Origin: Poa pratensis
Lineage: Eukaryota; Streptophyta; Magnoliopsida; Poales; Poaceae
NCBI GenBank assembly: GCA_947311845.1
Contig: CAMZMU010000035.1
Coordinates: 4,721,726 to 4,785,725 of the forward strand
Direction of reading: 5' to 3'
DNA length: 64,000 bases
The notes beneath the pieces are model-generated. The model searched no databases, was not told the DNA's origin, and saw only the letters and a program-made list of their open reading frames with translations. A program made the position numbers and the translations under genes. The first letter of the stretch is position 1. The number at the start of each line of letters is the position of its first letter. Positions 19,021 through 29,790 of the stretch are shown here, piece after piece.

Positions 19021-20769
19021 CTAGTAGTTTAGGAGCGAGCAAACTCTAGCTTCCCGGTATACCTTTCCAGGCCGGCAGAAGTAGCCGAGCTCCGGCGCGC
19101 AGTGCGAGTCGTGGGAGCAGACGCATAGTCCTTCGATGGCGCAACCCTTCTTGACGATGTTCGGACTACCATGAATGCCGAGAACCTTGTCGCTCCACTC
19201 GCTGGAGAAGAGCCCGTCAGGGTCGTACCTATCCTTCACCGACAGGAACTTCTCGGCTTTGGGGTACTTTGCGATGGCACCGTCGAACGCGAAGTCGCGG
19301 TTCTTACCCCAGTGCGGCAGGCCGCCGTACTTGTTGAGCGCCATCTGCTCGATCTCGTCCACCACGTCGGCGTACACACGCGGGACGCCGTAGGTGTGGC
19401 TCCGGTAGAAGATGATGTCCAGGTCGATCGAGTCCTCGGCCTTGCCGAGGTACGCGGAGGAGGCCTTGACGTAGCGAAAGACCAGGCCCACCCTGCCGTC
19501 TACGCCGGTGCAGAACTTGTCCGGGTCGAGGTCCCTGATCCGCTGCATGTCGGCGACGAACGCCGGAGCCTTTGAGAGCGCGACGCTGAAGCCGGAGTTG
19601 TAGTAGAAGGAGCCGTGGATGCGCGGGTCCCAGACGCAGGAGGTGAGGAGGCCGTCCTCCGGGCCGTCCATGCACGAGCCGGACGCCTGCATGCGGTTCT
19701 GGTATCCGACCACCGGGTACCCCGTGAAGTTGACGCCGTCGTTGGTGTAGCCGTATGCCAGCTGCTCCAGCGCGGACACTTGCCGCTGGGCCGCCGCGCA
19801 CCGGGCGGCGTCGGTAACGTTCTTCAGTTGCATCGACTCCTCGGCGGCTCTTGCGTCGATGGTCGCGCGGGTGGGACGAGCGCGAAAAATGAGTAAGGTA
19901 TTCAGGCCATTGCCCGGCGTAGAGACATCGACGCGGTCGTCCTGGCGGTAGATGACTTTGCCCTCCCTCGGATGCCACGTCAAGTCGGCAAACTCGTGGA
20001 GGCGGCCCCACTGGACCACCTGGTTCGCCAAGTCCGAGTCGTCGCGCTTCACGAACGTCAGCGACCGCTTGAACAAGGGATCCAAGGCCAGAGTTACCTG
20101 AGAGATGACGCCGAGGACCCCAAGAGAGACCTTGGCGGCGTCGAGGTCCGGGTGATCGGCGTCCAGCTCCCTCACCACGGCGAATCCCTGGCTCGCATGT
20201 GCCGGCGTCACGATCCTCAGCCCGACCACGTACTCGTGCACGGCGCCTCCCTTGTCCCACAGCGAGCTCCCGTGCGCGCCCGTCGCCAGGAGTCCACCGA
20301 TGGACAGGCCGTACCAGTACGGCGAGTTGGGAAGCGCGAGCCCCGCCTCTGCGGCGGCCGCGATCAAGTCCCGGAGGAGCATGCCGCTCTCCACCGTGAT
20401 GCGCCGCTTCGCGACATCGATGTGCAACGTCCGGTTCAGCCGCGCGGTGCTTATGATTGTGCCGTGGCGGCCTCCGGGGCAGGCCAGCTTGGGGACGCTG
20501 TGCGAGTGCTTGGTGGCCACCTTGAGCTTGCGGTTGGCGCAGGCCGCGGCCGCCACGGCGGCGACGAGCTCCTGCTCGGTGCGCGGGTAGGTGATGTTGG
20601 CGGCGTGGCAGATGGTGCGGTCCGTGAAGGAGCCGTAGGTGTTGGTGACCGTGCAGTTGGACGTGCCGTGAGTGCAGACCACCGGGTCCGGCGGCGGGCT
20701 GCAGCTACCGAGCTGGAGAAGGACGCCTAGGGCGGCCAGGAGGAGAACCAGAATTAGCAAGCTCTCCAT
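19021..20769 (-). CDS. L-gulonolactone oxidase-like secreted flavoprotein
   Basis: Intact single-exon gene of 582 codons from the ATG at 20769 (MESLLILVLLLAALGVLLQL). An upstream in-frame ATG at 20793 would add eight basic residues before the signal peptide and is less likely. After the signal peptide come a Cys-containing segment, an FAD-binding type-4 domain (about residues 55-240) with KHSHSVPKL (about 87-95) and LSIGGLLATGAHGSSL (about 156-170), then the D-arabinono/L-gulono-lactone oxidase domain and a Cys-rich tail (GCAIEGLCVCSHDSHC). Family members oxidise aldono-1,4-lactones towards ascorbate using FAD and oxygen; plant versions have low measured activity and some may have other substrates. 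The length fits plant GULLO proteins (about 570-600). The Asn-x-Ser/Thr sites and the signal peptide suggest a cell-wall or endomembrane location. A deleted duplicate lies downstream. Confidence 0.93.
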   Translation of the reverse strand: MESLLILVLLLAALGVLLQLGSCSPPPDPVVCTHGTSNCTVTNTYGSFTDRTICHAANITYPRTEQELVAAVAAAACANRKLKVATKHSHSVPKLACPGGRHGTIISTARLNRTLHIDVAKRRITVESGMLLRDLIAAAAEAGLALPNSPYWYGLSIGGLLATGAHGSSLWDKGGAVHEYVVGLRIVTPAHASQGFAVVRELDADHPDLDAAKVSLGVLGVISQVTLALDPLFKRSLTFVKRDDSDLANQVVQWGRLHEFADLTWHPREGKVIYRQDDRVDVSTPGNGLNTLLIFRARPTRATIDARAAEESMQLKNVTDAARCAAAQRQVSALEQLAYGYTNDGVNFTGYPVVGYQNRMQASGSCMDGPEDGLLTSCVWDPRIHGSFYYNSGFSVALSKAPAFVADMQRIRDLDPDKFCTGVDGRVGLVFRYVKASSAYLGKAEDSIDLDIIFYRSHTYGVPRVYADVVDEIEQMALNKYGGLPHWGKNRDFAFDGAIAKYPKAEKFLSVKDRYDPDGLFSSEWSDKVLGIHGSPNIVKKGCAIEGLCVCSHDSHCAPELGYFCRPGKVYREARVCSLLNY

Positions 20770-20818
20770 TGCTCTTGTTCGTCCTCGGCACATCTGTCTG
20801 TTGCTTCTTGAATGGATA

Positions 20819-20829
20819 CCCTATATGTA
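20819..20829 (-). promoter_or_regulatory. Possible TATA box of the oxidase gene
   Basis: On the minus strand TACATATAGGG sits about 50 bp before the ATG at 20769, leaving a short leader. It is a weak match to TATAWAW but the only one so placed. Confidence 0.35.
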
Positions 20830-20868
20830 GTACTAAAGCTTGCTTGTAGCCACTAGACAATCAAGGAC

Positions 20869-20945
20869 TTGAATATAAAAGAAGAGCTTGCTTTCTTTTC
20901 GTGGCGAACAGAAGACCCATTCGCGAAACGATTAACTTAAGAGAT
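20869..20945. repeat. Upstream direct repeat, copy 1
   Basis: About 77 bp including AAGAAGAGCTTG and CAGAAGACCCATTC, repeated at 21357-21435 with about 80% identity. It lies in the 5' region of the oxidase gene, with copies about 490 bp apart. Confidence 0.75.
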
Positions 20946-21356
20946 TCAAGAAGATCACCTTGAACGTGCCAGGAGATTTGGTAGACTGATCGATGCATGC
21001 GTGTTCGGGTGGTCAATGTCGTCGTGATGTTGCTTGAGGATCCCTGCCACCATAACCATATTCTTTTCTCTATATTATCCCTGCCGACAAATTCACGTTG
21101 AAATTCTAGCAATTTCAGACTCTAGTTAGCAGCCTCCAACGTCCACGTAGGTACGGCCTCGCCGACCCTTGGCATACCCAAGATCTTACGTCCACTGATT
21201 GATAGCTAACTAGCATATCATGGATTAAGATAGGATTGTCCAATTGGAGGAGGCAACGGTGTCAGTTCAGCTAGCATTGCACAGTACACGTACACACCAT
21301 TTGGCCATCCATCAGCGACCACCAGCTGTCAAATTAATTGAAGGGGACTAAAATAT

Positions 21357-21435
21357 ACTGTATATAAGAAGAGCTTGAATTCTTTTTTTGGCGAAGAGAA
21401 GACCCATTCACGAATGGATTAATTTAAGGATAGCA
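21357..21435. repeat. Upstream direct repeat, copy 2
   Basis: Second copy of the 20869-20945 unit (AAGAAGAGCTTG, GAGAAGACCCATTC), in the same direction. The two copies bracket a segment of about 410 bp, as expected of a tandem segmental duplication upstream of the oxidase. Confidence 0.75.
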
Positions 21436-21589
21436 GCCCTAGAGGTACGAATAGGCACAGCATTTCCATCTTGCCTACGTGAGCGACGATTGATATGTGT
21501 GACCAGCGATTGTTGTGCAAAAATTTCTACTTATATGCATCCAAGCTTGGTCGTAAGCTGCATATACTTTGACCGGACTTCAAGCTTCG

Positions 21590-21727
21590 AGAAGTAGTAG
21601 AAAGGCTAGGAAAAAACCTGTGGTTAATGTGCGGCCTTTTACTAGAAGTCAATTGAAGGCTAGTACTCCTCCTTTGCCTCCTGGTAGGAGTACTAGAAGA
21701 AGAAAGACCCCTGATAAATATAAATGA
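21590..21727 (+). pseudogene. LINE ORF1 C-terminal tail
   Basis: The frame reads RKARKKPVVNVRPFTRSQ, then a Pro/Arg/Lys-rich stretch ending KTPDKYK with TGA at 21725-21727. The TGA overlaps the ORF2 start as ATGA (21724-21727), as in coupled bicistronic LINEs. The basic C terminus is typical of nucleic-acid-binding ORF1 proteins. The rest of ORF1 is missing. Confidence 0.65.
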
Positions 21728-24700
21728 TAGGAGCCTTTTGGAATTTGAGGGGGATAAGCAAAAAGGGTATGGCTGCTTGCCTCACTGATATCATTAAAGA
21801 CCATACGGTAGATTTTATTTGCTTGATGGAAACCATGAAACAAGACTATACTGAGAAGTTCTTTAGAAAAATTGACCCTGGTTGTAATTTTTTTTGGAAA
21901 TGGTTACCTTCAAATGGTAAATCAGGCGGTATACTTGTGGGTGTGAAAAAGGAAACGTTGGATGTGTCTGGTGTGAGACTTGGCAAATATATTATTCAGA
22001 TTAACCTGTGGGATAAAAAGAAAAATTGTCAATGGGCTTTGTTGGCTGTATATGGTTCGGCTCATGAGCAATTTAAAGAGGAATTCTTATTGGAGTTATC
22101 CTCTTGGTGTAATATTGTGGATATTCCTTATATTGTGGGTGGAGACTTTAATATCATTAGACACTGTGGGGAAAAAAAATAAGCAGATGGTGCTCCCTCG
22201 AGCCTCACATATGTTTAACTCGATTATTAATACCCTTATGCTTCGTGAAATTCATATGACTGTGGTATGTTTACCTGGACCAATAATCAGAATCCTCCTA
22301 CTCTGGAAAAATTAGACAGAGTGTTAATGTCCTCTTCCTGGGAAACTTTATTCCCTTTAGTCTCGGTCAGGAAAATTGTTAGGGAACTTTCTGACCATAA
22401 TTTGCTTCTCCTGGATACTGGTTGTGGTGTTAAGCCTCGGCTAGAAATCAATTTAGGTTTGATGTATTTGGTTTAAACGTCTGATTTCCTGCCTTTAGTT
22501 TCCAAAATTTGGGACAAACGGGTTCAGAGTGATGATCCTATTGATATTATTAATATCAAGTTAAAACGTTTCAAGAGCTTTTTTAAAGGGTGTGGGGGCG
22601 AATATTTTTGTCACTTAAAGAAAAAGAAGAATGACCTGCAGGTAGAGTTGGCTGCTTTAGAAACTTTGGAAGAGCTGGGCATTTGTCTGCTGAACAGATG
22701 TTCAGGCAGCAGGAAATTCAGTCCTATTTACTTGATATGATGGTTAATGAAGAGCTTTATTGGTTTCAAAGATCAAATGAGAAATGGCTTTTACAAGGTG
22801 ATTTGAATACTAGCTATTTTCATAGAATTGCTAATGGGAAAAGAAGGAAACATACTATGCATGTGTTAAAAAATAATGATGTGTTAATCGAAGGTACATC
22901 TGAGCTGATCGCTCATGCAACTGATTTTTATAAAGATCTTTTTGGGCCTGCTCCTGGTAATATTTTTGAGATTTCTGCGGATTTATGGAGTATAAATGAA
23001 AAGTTGAATGTAGAGGACAATATCAAGCTTACCAAACCATTTTCGGTTGAGGAGATTAAAAATGCTTTGTTTTCTATGAAGTTGAATAAGGCACCTGGCC
23101 CTGATAATATACCTATTGAATTCTTCCAACATTGTTGGGATATTGTGATGCCTGATGTTATGCATCTTTTTGATCAATTTCATCGAGGTTGTTTGGATGT
23201 GCAGAGGCTTAACTATGGTATTATTACTCTTTTTCCTAAAATGAATGAGGCAAATAAGATCCAGCAATTTAGACCTATTTGCCTACTTAGATGCATATAC
23301 AAACTGATTACCAAAACAATTTGCATTCGTCTTGACCCCCTAGCAGATAAATTGTTCAGTGTTCAACAGAATGCTTTTATTAAAAAGCGAAATATTACAG
23401 ATGGTATTATGGCGCTACATGAAATTATTCATCACACACATGTGAAAAAGCATATTGGGGTTGTGTTGAAATTAGATTTCGAAAAATCTTATGATAAAGT
23501 AAATTGGGCCTTCTTGCTTGAGTGTTTTAAGAAAAGAGGTTTTTCTGAATCTTTTTGCAATTGGGTTCGCCAAATTTTATATAATGGCACCGTTTCTGTT
23601 AAAATCAATGACGAAATTGGGCCTTATTTCCAGAGTGCGAAGGGTGTGAGACAGGGTGACCCTTTATCCCCTTCTTTTTTAATATGGTTGGGGAAGTTTT
23701 AACCAAAATGATTCTGGAGGCTCAGAAAAAGTTTATTGGTGGGTTTAGTTCCTGATTTAGTGGAAAATGGTGTGGCGGTACTTCAATATGCGGATGATAC
23801 GGTGATTTGTATTTCTCATGATCCGGACAAAGCTATTAATCTTAAACTCTTGCTGTATACCTTTGAGTTAATGTCTGGTTTGAAAATAAACTACCTGAAA
23901 AGTGAAGTAATTACTATTGGGGGGATGACAATATAACTGCCTTTTATGCTGATATGTTTAATTGTCAAGTGGGGGTGTTGCCTCTGAAGTATCTTGGGGT
24001 ACCTGTAACTTTGCCAATTTAAAAAATATTGATTGGGATTTGGTTGATGAAAAATTTATCAAGAGATTGGCCTCCTGGATCTGTGCTAATGCGTCATCGG
24101 GAGGGAGATTAACTCTTATTCAATCATGTTTGGTCGGTATTCCCCTATATTACTTATCTATGTTCCTGTTTAACAAGACTTTTATTGAGAAATTGAACAA
24201 GCATATGAGGAAATTTTTCTGGGAGGGTATTAATGGTAAGAAAAGGTACAGGTTGGTTAAGTGGAGACGTATTTGTAAATCTAAGAAAAAGGGGGGCTTG
24301 GGAATCTTGGATATTAGAAAACAAAATCTGAGCCTCTTAACGAAATGGTGGTGGAAGCTGGAGACCCAAGAGGGCTCTGGCAGACTATCGTTAAGGCAAA
24401 ATATTTTCGAAACAAAACTGTTGCAACCGTTAAACCAGATTTAATGATTCTCCTTGTTGGAAGGGTATTATGAAAGTGAAAGACCTTTATATGGAAGGTA
24501 GAGGTTTGAAAATGGAAAATGGCTCCTTGATTCGTTTCTGGAAGGACCCTTGGCTAGATAATATTCCTCTTATGGACTCGTATCCGTTTTATATGATACT
24601 GTCAACAGCAAGAGGGGCTTTTAAATATTTCTCTGATAAAAACTTTGTGATTCCTTTAGAAGAAGGTTGTTTCAAACGGTGCAAGATCAGTGGAATTATA

Positions 24701-25237
24701 TAAAAGAAAGGGCTAATATGGTGATGCTCTTCGATATGGAGGATAAAGTGTTCTGGAAGCTGAACACTAACAAGAAGTTTACAACTAAATCGGTGTATAA
24801 CTTGTTGGAGAAACCTTTACATGGTCCAAATTATGATTGGATTTGGAAATCTAAAACTCCTCTTAAAATAAAAATCTTTATGTGGCAACTTATGTATAAT
24901 GGTATACTGACCAGGGATAATATGAAAAAGCGTAAATGGTTGGGGGATCCTGCTTGTTCTTTCTGCAAGGAAAAGGAAAATAGAGACCATCTTATGTTTG
25001 GCTGTGCTTCTTCTAAAGTTGTGTGGGGTTGCATTGGAAAAGTTTTGGGGACAAAGTCTTATCCCCGATCGATTTGGCAGTGTTTTTCCTGGTTTTATCG
25101 ATTTTGGCCGGGGGGGGGGAGAAATTTTACTCTTTAGTGCTCTCGGCTGCTTGCTGGGCCATTTGGTCGATGAGGAATAAGATTACCTTTGAGAAGTTTT
25201 GGCTTTCGTCTCCTATTTCTATTGTGTTCAATGACCG
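21724..25237 (+). pseudogene. LINE ORF2: endonuclease, reverse transcriptase, zinc knuckle
   Basis: The APE-type endonuclease spans 21724-22420: FWNLRGI, CLMETMK, GGDFNIIR, then after frameshifts DRVLMSSSW and SDHNLLLL. The reverse transcriptase spans about 22700-24450: KAPGPDNIPIEFF, FEKSYDKVNW, GVRQGDPLSPSF, then after another frameshift the catalytic LQYADDTVI and the thumb motif GGLGILD. The zf-RVT domain (24770-25060) has FTTKSVYNLL, PLKIKIFMWQL and CSFCKEKENRDHLMFGC. Frame breaks lie near 22175, 22265, 22475, 22680, 23690, 23930, 24440, 24700 and at a G9 run (25110). The catalytic YADD and SDH are preserved, so decay is by indels rather than active-site change. Such proteins nick target DNA and copy the LINE RNA in place. 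Confidence 0.9.
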
Positions 25238-25997
25238 GTAGCAAGCAGGGTCGGGGACGCTGGCGACCGACGGCACAGGGCGAGGCAGAGCCACGCCATG
25301 TGTCAAGGTCGGTGGCGAGATCATGGAAGCTGGAGCTGGCGCAGCCGAGCGCGGCCAGGGACGCCGTCGCCGAGATGCCGATCTCGTGCTCTACAGACCG
25401 GCGTTCGCCTCCATGGCCGCGCCGCTCCCTAAGCTCGGCGCCATCGCCGTTGCGACGAGCGAGCGTGGCTAGCAGGTGCACGGGCGCAGGGACGCGGCCG
25501 AGTGGGATGGCTAGCGAACACCGGTGCCGACGAGCAGGCACAGGTGCGCGGCGTGCGGGCGCGGTCAGCGCTGTTGCTGCTGCCGCCGAGCTTTCTATGT
25601 GCGTCGTCGTCTTCTTAACATAGACTTTTTCCTACTTCGGTTGGTCGTGTGGGCTGTACGTGGGGGTATGAAACGGTTTCGATCCGCAAATTACGGATGG
25701 ACTGGTGCGGTTTGGGACAAAGACGACTGCGGGGCGGTGTGGGTTGGTTTCCAGTGATTAATTAGTGGGGTGGTTTGGTGTGGCGGTGAAGTAATTTTCC
25801 TGCTGGGCTGGGGCGGGTTTGGTGCGGTTCTCTCCCCATTCGTAGGCTAATCGTGCTATGCATATATTTTCCAACTGGTTAGCCCCTTTCTTACTTGCAT
25901 AATACTAAGAAGTACTTACAAGTATCCAGAAGATAGAAAGAAAGGAGCAGGCAGTAGCCAGCTAGAAATGGAGGTATAAGCAGGAAACCTGTTGCGA
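25238..25997. other. GC-rich stretch of unknown origin
   Basis: From 25238 to 25560 there is GC-rich sequence with long frames on both strands but no recognised domain, and then GTTTGG-rich sequence. It may be a gene 5' fragment brought here by the rearrangement that cut the LINE. Nothing can be assigned. Confidence 0.35.
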
Positions 25998-26101
25998 CTG
26001 GGCCGTCGGATTCAGCGATCCGACGGCCAGGATTTATCGTTGACCCATCAGATTTTCAACGGTAAATCCTGGCCATCGGATCGCTGAATCCGACGGCCCA
26101 G
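25998..26101. mobile_element. Foldback MITE-like palindrome
   Basis: Arms of about 45 bp (CTGGGCCGTCGGATTCAGCG and its complement at the right edge) with two mismatches and a loop of about 15 bp. Transcripts would form a near-perfect long hairpin. There is no clear target duplication. This GGGCCGTCGGAT foldback type is common in grass genomes as Mutator-derived MITEs, from memory. Confidence 0.75.
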
Positions 26102-26223
26102 ATTGCGCATGGGCGCCCTTACGCATGAGCAAATTCTTTTTTGCTGCGACTGCTCGATCACGAACCTGCTAGTATTATGCTCCCTATCCTATCAGAAACA
26201 CTGACCAGGGTTTCACGCAAACA

Positions 26224-26729
26224 TCATGACCAAACGCACACCAAGTACAAATAGAACTGTCCAAAACTACTGCCAACGCCAAACAACACCTCAATCCGTA
26301 AGAAGGAGCATCCCGCTAGCAGGCACAAATCATGGGTTGCATCCGGGTTCCTCCCTCCATCGACACAGGTTATTGCCATCTTCTTCAGCTGTTCCGCACC
26401 AGCAATAATGGCTCCTTTGTCTTCCTCAGAGTACAAACTTGCCCAGTAAGATAAGTAGGAACAAATGGTGAAAACGGCCGCGGCGAGTTCAAAGCGGTTG
26501 GGTAGCCCGCCGTGCAGCTCTTTGTGAGGGGCCACCGCCTCCAGGAGGGCCAGCTCGTCGGCGGCCTGCCAGGTCCGCGGCGGACCAAGGGCATCGCACC
26601 TGTTCGGTGGCTTCCTCTTCTTGGCTGGCGGGGCGGCGCTGACCTCATCCGAGGAGGCGAATGCTTAGGGTTCGTGGGTAGATGAGTGGGACGTGGATGA
26701 TGGGAGGCTGATGCTGGAGGAGGAGGACA
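26224..26729 (-). pseudogene. GeBP/DUF573-like transcription factor fragment with premature stop
   Basis: The ATG at 26729 opens a Ser-rich start (MSSSSSISLPSSTSHSS). A TAA stops it at codon 22 (26664-26666). The same frame resumes at once with an acidic SSDEV, the basic nuclear-localisation type AAPPAKKRKPP, and then RTWQAADELALLEAVAPHKE, which resembles the conserved W-x-x-x-D-E-x-x-L-L-x-x-L core of GeBP/DUF573 DNA-binding proteins of plants. The frame stays open to 26224, but after CVDGGR the sequence no longer looks like the family. The nonsense codon and short C terminus indicate a pseudogene or exon fragment. Family assignment is moderate only. Confidence 0.5.
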
Positions 26730-26989
26730 TGGAGGAGGCCGTGGTTGCGATTTGGGGATGAACTGGCGACCGACGCCACATCATCACACAAAACAACCCA
26801 AATTGTCTAAAAACCAGTTTTAGGGGGTGATTTAGACGTTATTGTAGATTTGAGGGTTCCAAATAGACCAAATTTTTTTTGATGGTCAAAGACCCCACTA
26901 TTCAAGAACCAGTTTCTGAATAACTATTCAGAGCACCTTTTCTGAACTTTCGTTCGTATACTATATTAACTTCCTGACGGAACTCCCAA

Positions 26990-28050
26990 ATTTTCTGTTT
27001 TGCGGACAATATTTTCAACGCAATTTTCCAACCATTTATCGGAATAACGCAAGCGATATACCGTTGGAAAGGTACTGAGATTGCGCACCTTATTCGTCTT
27101 GACAGGTTTTTCAAATTCTTTACAATTTTAAAACAATTTTAGAAATACTACACACAATTTTCGCGAATTTCTCCGTTTTGTACTGTTTTTTGGCCGCCAT
27201 TTCCAAACCGCTCGTCGGATTGATGCAACTGATACGCCGTTGGAAAGCTATGGAAAATGCGAATCTTTTTCGTCAATACGGGTTTTCCAAATTCCTTACG
27301 GTTGTAAATCAATTTTAGAAATACTGAGTGCAGTTTTCGGGAATTTTTTCGTTTTTGTATTGTTTTTCGGCCGCCATTTTCAAACCGTTTTTCCGATTAA
27401 TGCAAACGATACGCCGTTGGAAAGAGTTGGAAAATGCGAGTCTTCGATATCTCTAAACATTTTTCCAAATTCTGTACGGTTTAAGAGTAGATTTGAAAAT
27501 ACAAAATTCTGTTTTTTTAGATTTTTAGGTTCAGCGGACACTGTTTTATCAATTAATTTCAAACCGCTTATCCAAATGTAACAAATGATACGGCGTTGGA
27601 AAGATATTGACTAGACGCAACTTTTTCATATAGAAATGTTTTCAAAATTCCTTACAGTTTTTGATTAATTTCGAAAATACGTAAAACAGAGTAACAAGAT
27701 GACATTGAAATAGATTTAAAATTGGCACGTTTATAAAGTTCGGAATGGACGAATCAACATGGGAGAGTCAAATTATACTCATATCATTGCCAATTGCACG
27801 TAGCAGTGATCGATTTGAACAAACAGAAATCATATCAATGATTTCTATGTGTAGGACTTCCGCCCAGAAAAACAGAGCATCTGAACTTCCTATTACACGA
27901 TTGGAAACTTCCGGGTGTGCGATAGTGAACTTCCGATCGTGAAATTTTTATTCCGTATCCTGCACTATTTGTTTTGTAGTTTTTAAACCGATTGTCCAAA
28001 CGATGCAAATGATATACCGTTGGAAAGATATGAAAATTGCGCATCCTACT
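26990..28050. repeat. Degenerate tandem array, about 177 bp period
   Basis: The string GATAcGCCGTTGGAAAG recurs at about 27055, 27231, 27409, 27589 and 28011, flanked by similar AAACCG...CCG and AATTCCTTACGGTTT blocks. Spacings are 174-180 bp, with one double-length gap. Non-coding. It could be an internal repeat of a large DNA transposon or an old satellite. Confidence 0.7.
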
Positions 28051-28199
28051 ATGTTGACCATTTTTTAAAATTATATATGGTTTAAAAGCAGTTTTAAATA
28101 TACGAACTGCTGTATTTTAAGATTTTTCCTTGTTTTCATATTGTTATTCGGACTAGATTTCGAGATTGTATACTTTGAACTTGCAATTTTATGAGAGTA

Positions 28200-28520
28200 A
28201 ACTTCTATAAATTGTGAACTTCATGAGAAAAAATTTCTAACCTTTTTTCCAATTATGAACTGCCGACGCATCCGAGGTGAACTTCTGTTCGGTACAAAGT
28301 GATTTTTTTGAAAGCTGAACTTCCGAGAAAAAAGGTAATTATCCGACATGGCAGAGGAGAACTTCCGACATATTTTTAAAGTGGACTCCTCCACTATGCA
28401 AAGCAAACTTTCGTCTGGTTCAGGGAACTCCCAATAGAAATGTAAACTTCCGACACAATTCAGGTGAACTTCCTATACCTTTAAGGTGAACTCCGGACAC
28501 GGTCAAAGTGAACCTCTTAG
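28200..28520. repeat. GAACTTCCGACA-rich region
   Basis: Irregularly spaced copies (every 25-45 bp) of GTGAACTTCCGACA and variants. No coding capacity. It follows the 177 bp array and may belong to the same element. Confidence 0.55.
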
Positions 28521-29559
28521 AAGTAATAAAATCAAAACATTAGTTAGTGTCAATTTTTTAAAATCATGACACTGTAATACTTAAGATAGCTCGAACACCC
28601 AACATTTACAAATACACTAATTATTCCTAGATAAAAGGTGTTGTGATTATATGGAGACACTCGCTGGACATATTTTGACACATCCGCGAGTAATATTTTG
28701 CTGAAAATATTTTGGGGAAAAATAGCAGTTTAAACGGAACAATTCAATAGCTCAGACGGAAAACTTCCAGGTGAGCATCGACATCTACACCGGCCGATGG
28801 AATTTCAGTTTAGCAATGAGCAAGTGAACTTATTCACGTAGGTAAACTGAACTGCAAAAAAATTAAAGAAACGCAGCAAATGCAGCCTCGTCTAGTACAT
28901 TTTTTACTGAAAGTCCGCAACTATTAGACAACTAAACAAACTCCCGAAAAATGGAAAGTGAATTGCCCCTGTGAATATACGAACTCCTGTTGATATTGTT
29001 TGTCTGGGACGATTAAGCAAGCATTCAGGCGGTTAACTAGGCACGTCTGGTTAGGTGATGTCGGACTAATTAATCCGGTCGCCGACGTAGCTAGACATCC
29101 ATCCAGCCAGGAGCCAGCTGTAGAGTCCTCGCCTCGCTCGGCGGCGCCTACTGACAAGTACTGTACATACGTATACGCGTCTGTACCTCGCGCCATACAC
29201 ACACGCGCCACCTCGCCTTCTCTCTCTATCTCGGATCTTTCTCTCTCTAAAGAGTAGGGAGGCGAGGAAGAAGATTTCCATGGCCGATGGGCGGTGGAAC
29301 CATGTATATGTATGCTCTTACGGCGGCGGCCGGCGTGCGCCATGGGCAAGTTAATCAGAACAAAAGGGAAATACTGTAGGTCGCTATGTTTAGCTTGAGC
29401 AGCTAGCGTTGGGTTTGGCAGTGATTGGAGGGAATATTGCTAGTGATTAGCGGCAGCAGAGGAGAAGCTCTGAAGCTAGCTAGCCAATATATTTATAACT
29501 GCATGCATCAGGACGAGTTGGGAGAAATACATGGGAACGTACTGGGGAGGGATCTCTTA

Positions 29560-29790
29560 CCAGCAGGGAAACCTTGAACGGTAGAGATGGAGGATGGGCA
29601 GCAGAAGCTATCTTTCTTCGGCTTCGACTCCAATGGCAGAGGCGCGGTAGAGCTGCGGGCGCGCCCGCGTCGCCTGTCTCGACCTGGAGGAGGAGGGGAA
29701 GAAGGAGACGAAGGCTTATGGGAGGTTTAAGGATGTATCAGGGGCCGGGGACCGACATTTGGGGGACTCCCTGAGCATTTATATACACAG
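29560..29790 (-). promoter_or_regulatory. Possible promoter and first exon on the minus strand
   Basis: Minus strand TATATAAAT (29776-29784) is followed by a pyrimidine-rich leader and a consensus 5' splice site, CTGCTG|GTAAGAG (donor near 29560). The predicted exon has no convincing coding frame and no downstream exon could be identified, so it may be a non-coding or truncated gene start. Confidence 0.3.

Larger units (their letters stand above)
21590..25237 (+). mobile_element. LINE (L1-type) element, truncated at both ends
   Basis: The element starts within the last 45 codons of ORF1 and runs through ORF2 endonuclease, reverse transcriptase and C-terminal zinc-knuckle domain. It stops abruptly at 25237, inside the region after the zinc knuckle, with no poly(A) tail. 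5' truncation is normal for target-primed reverse transcription; the missing 3' end must be a later deletion or rearrangement. No target duplication was found. AT-rich codon use contrasts with the GC-rich neighbours. Confidence 0.9.

Noticed and set aside
20770..20793. Upstream ATG (20793) as the oxidase start
   Set aside because: It would put an Arg-rich octapeptide before an otherwise normal signal peptide; the second ATG fits better.
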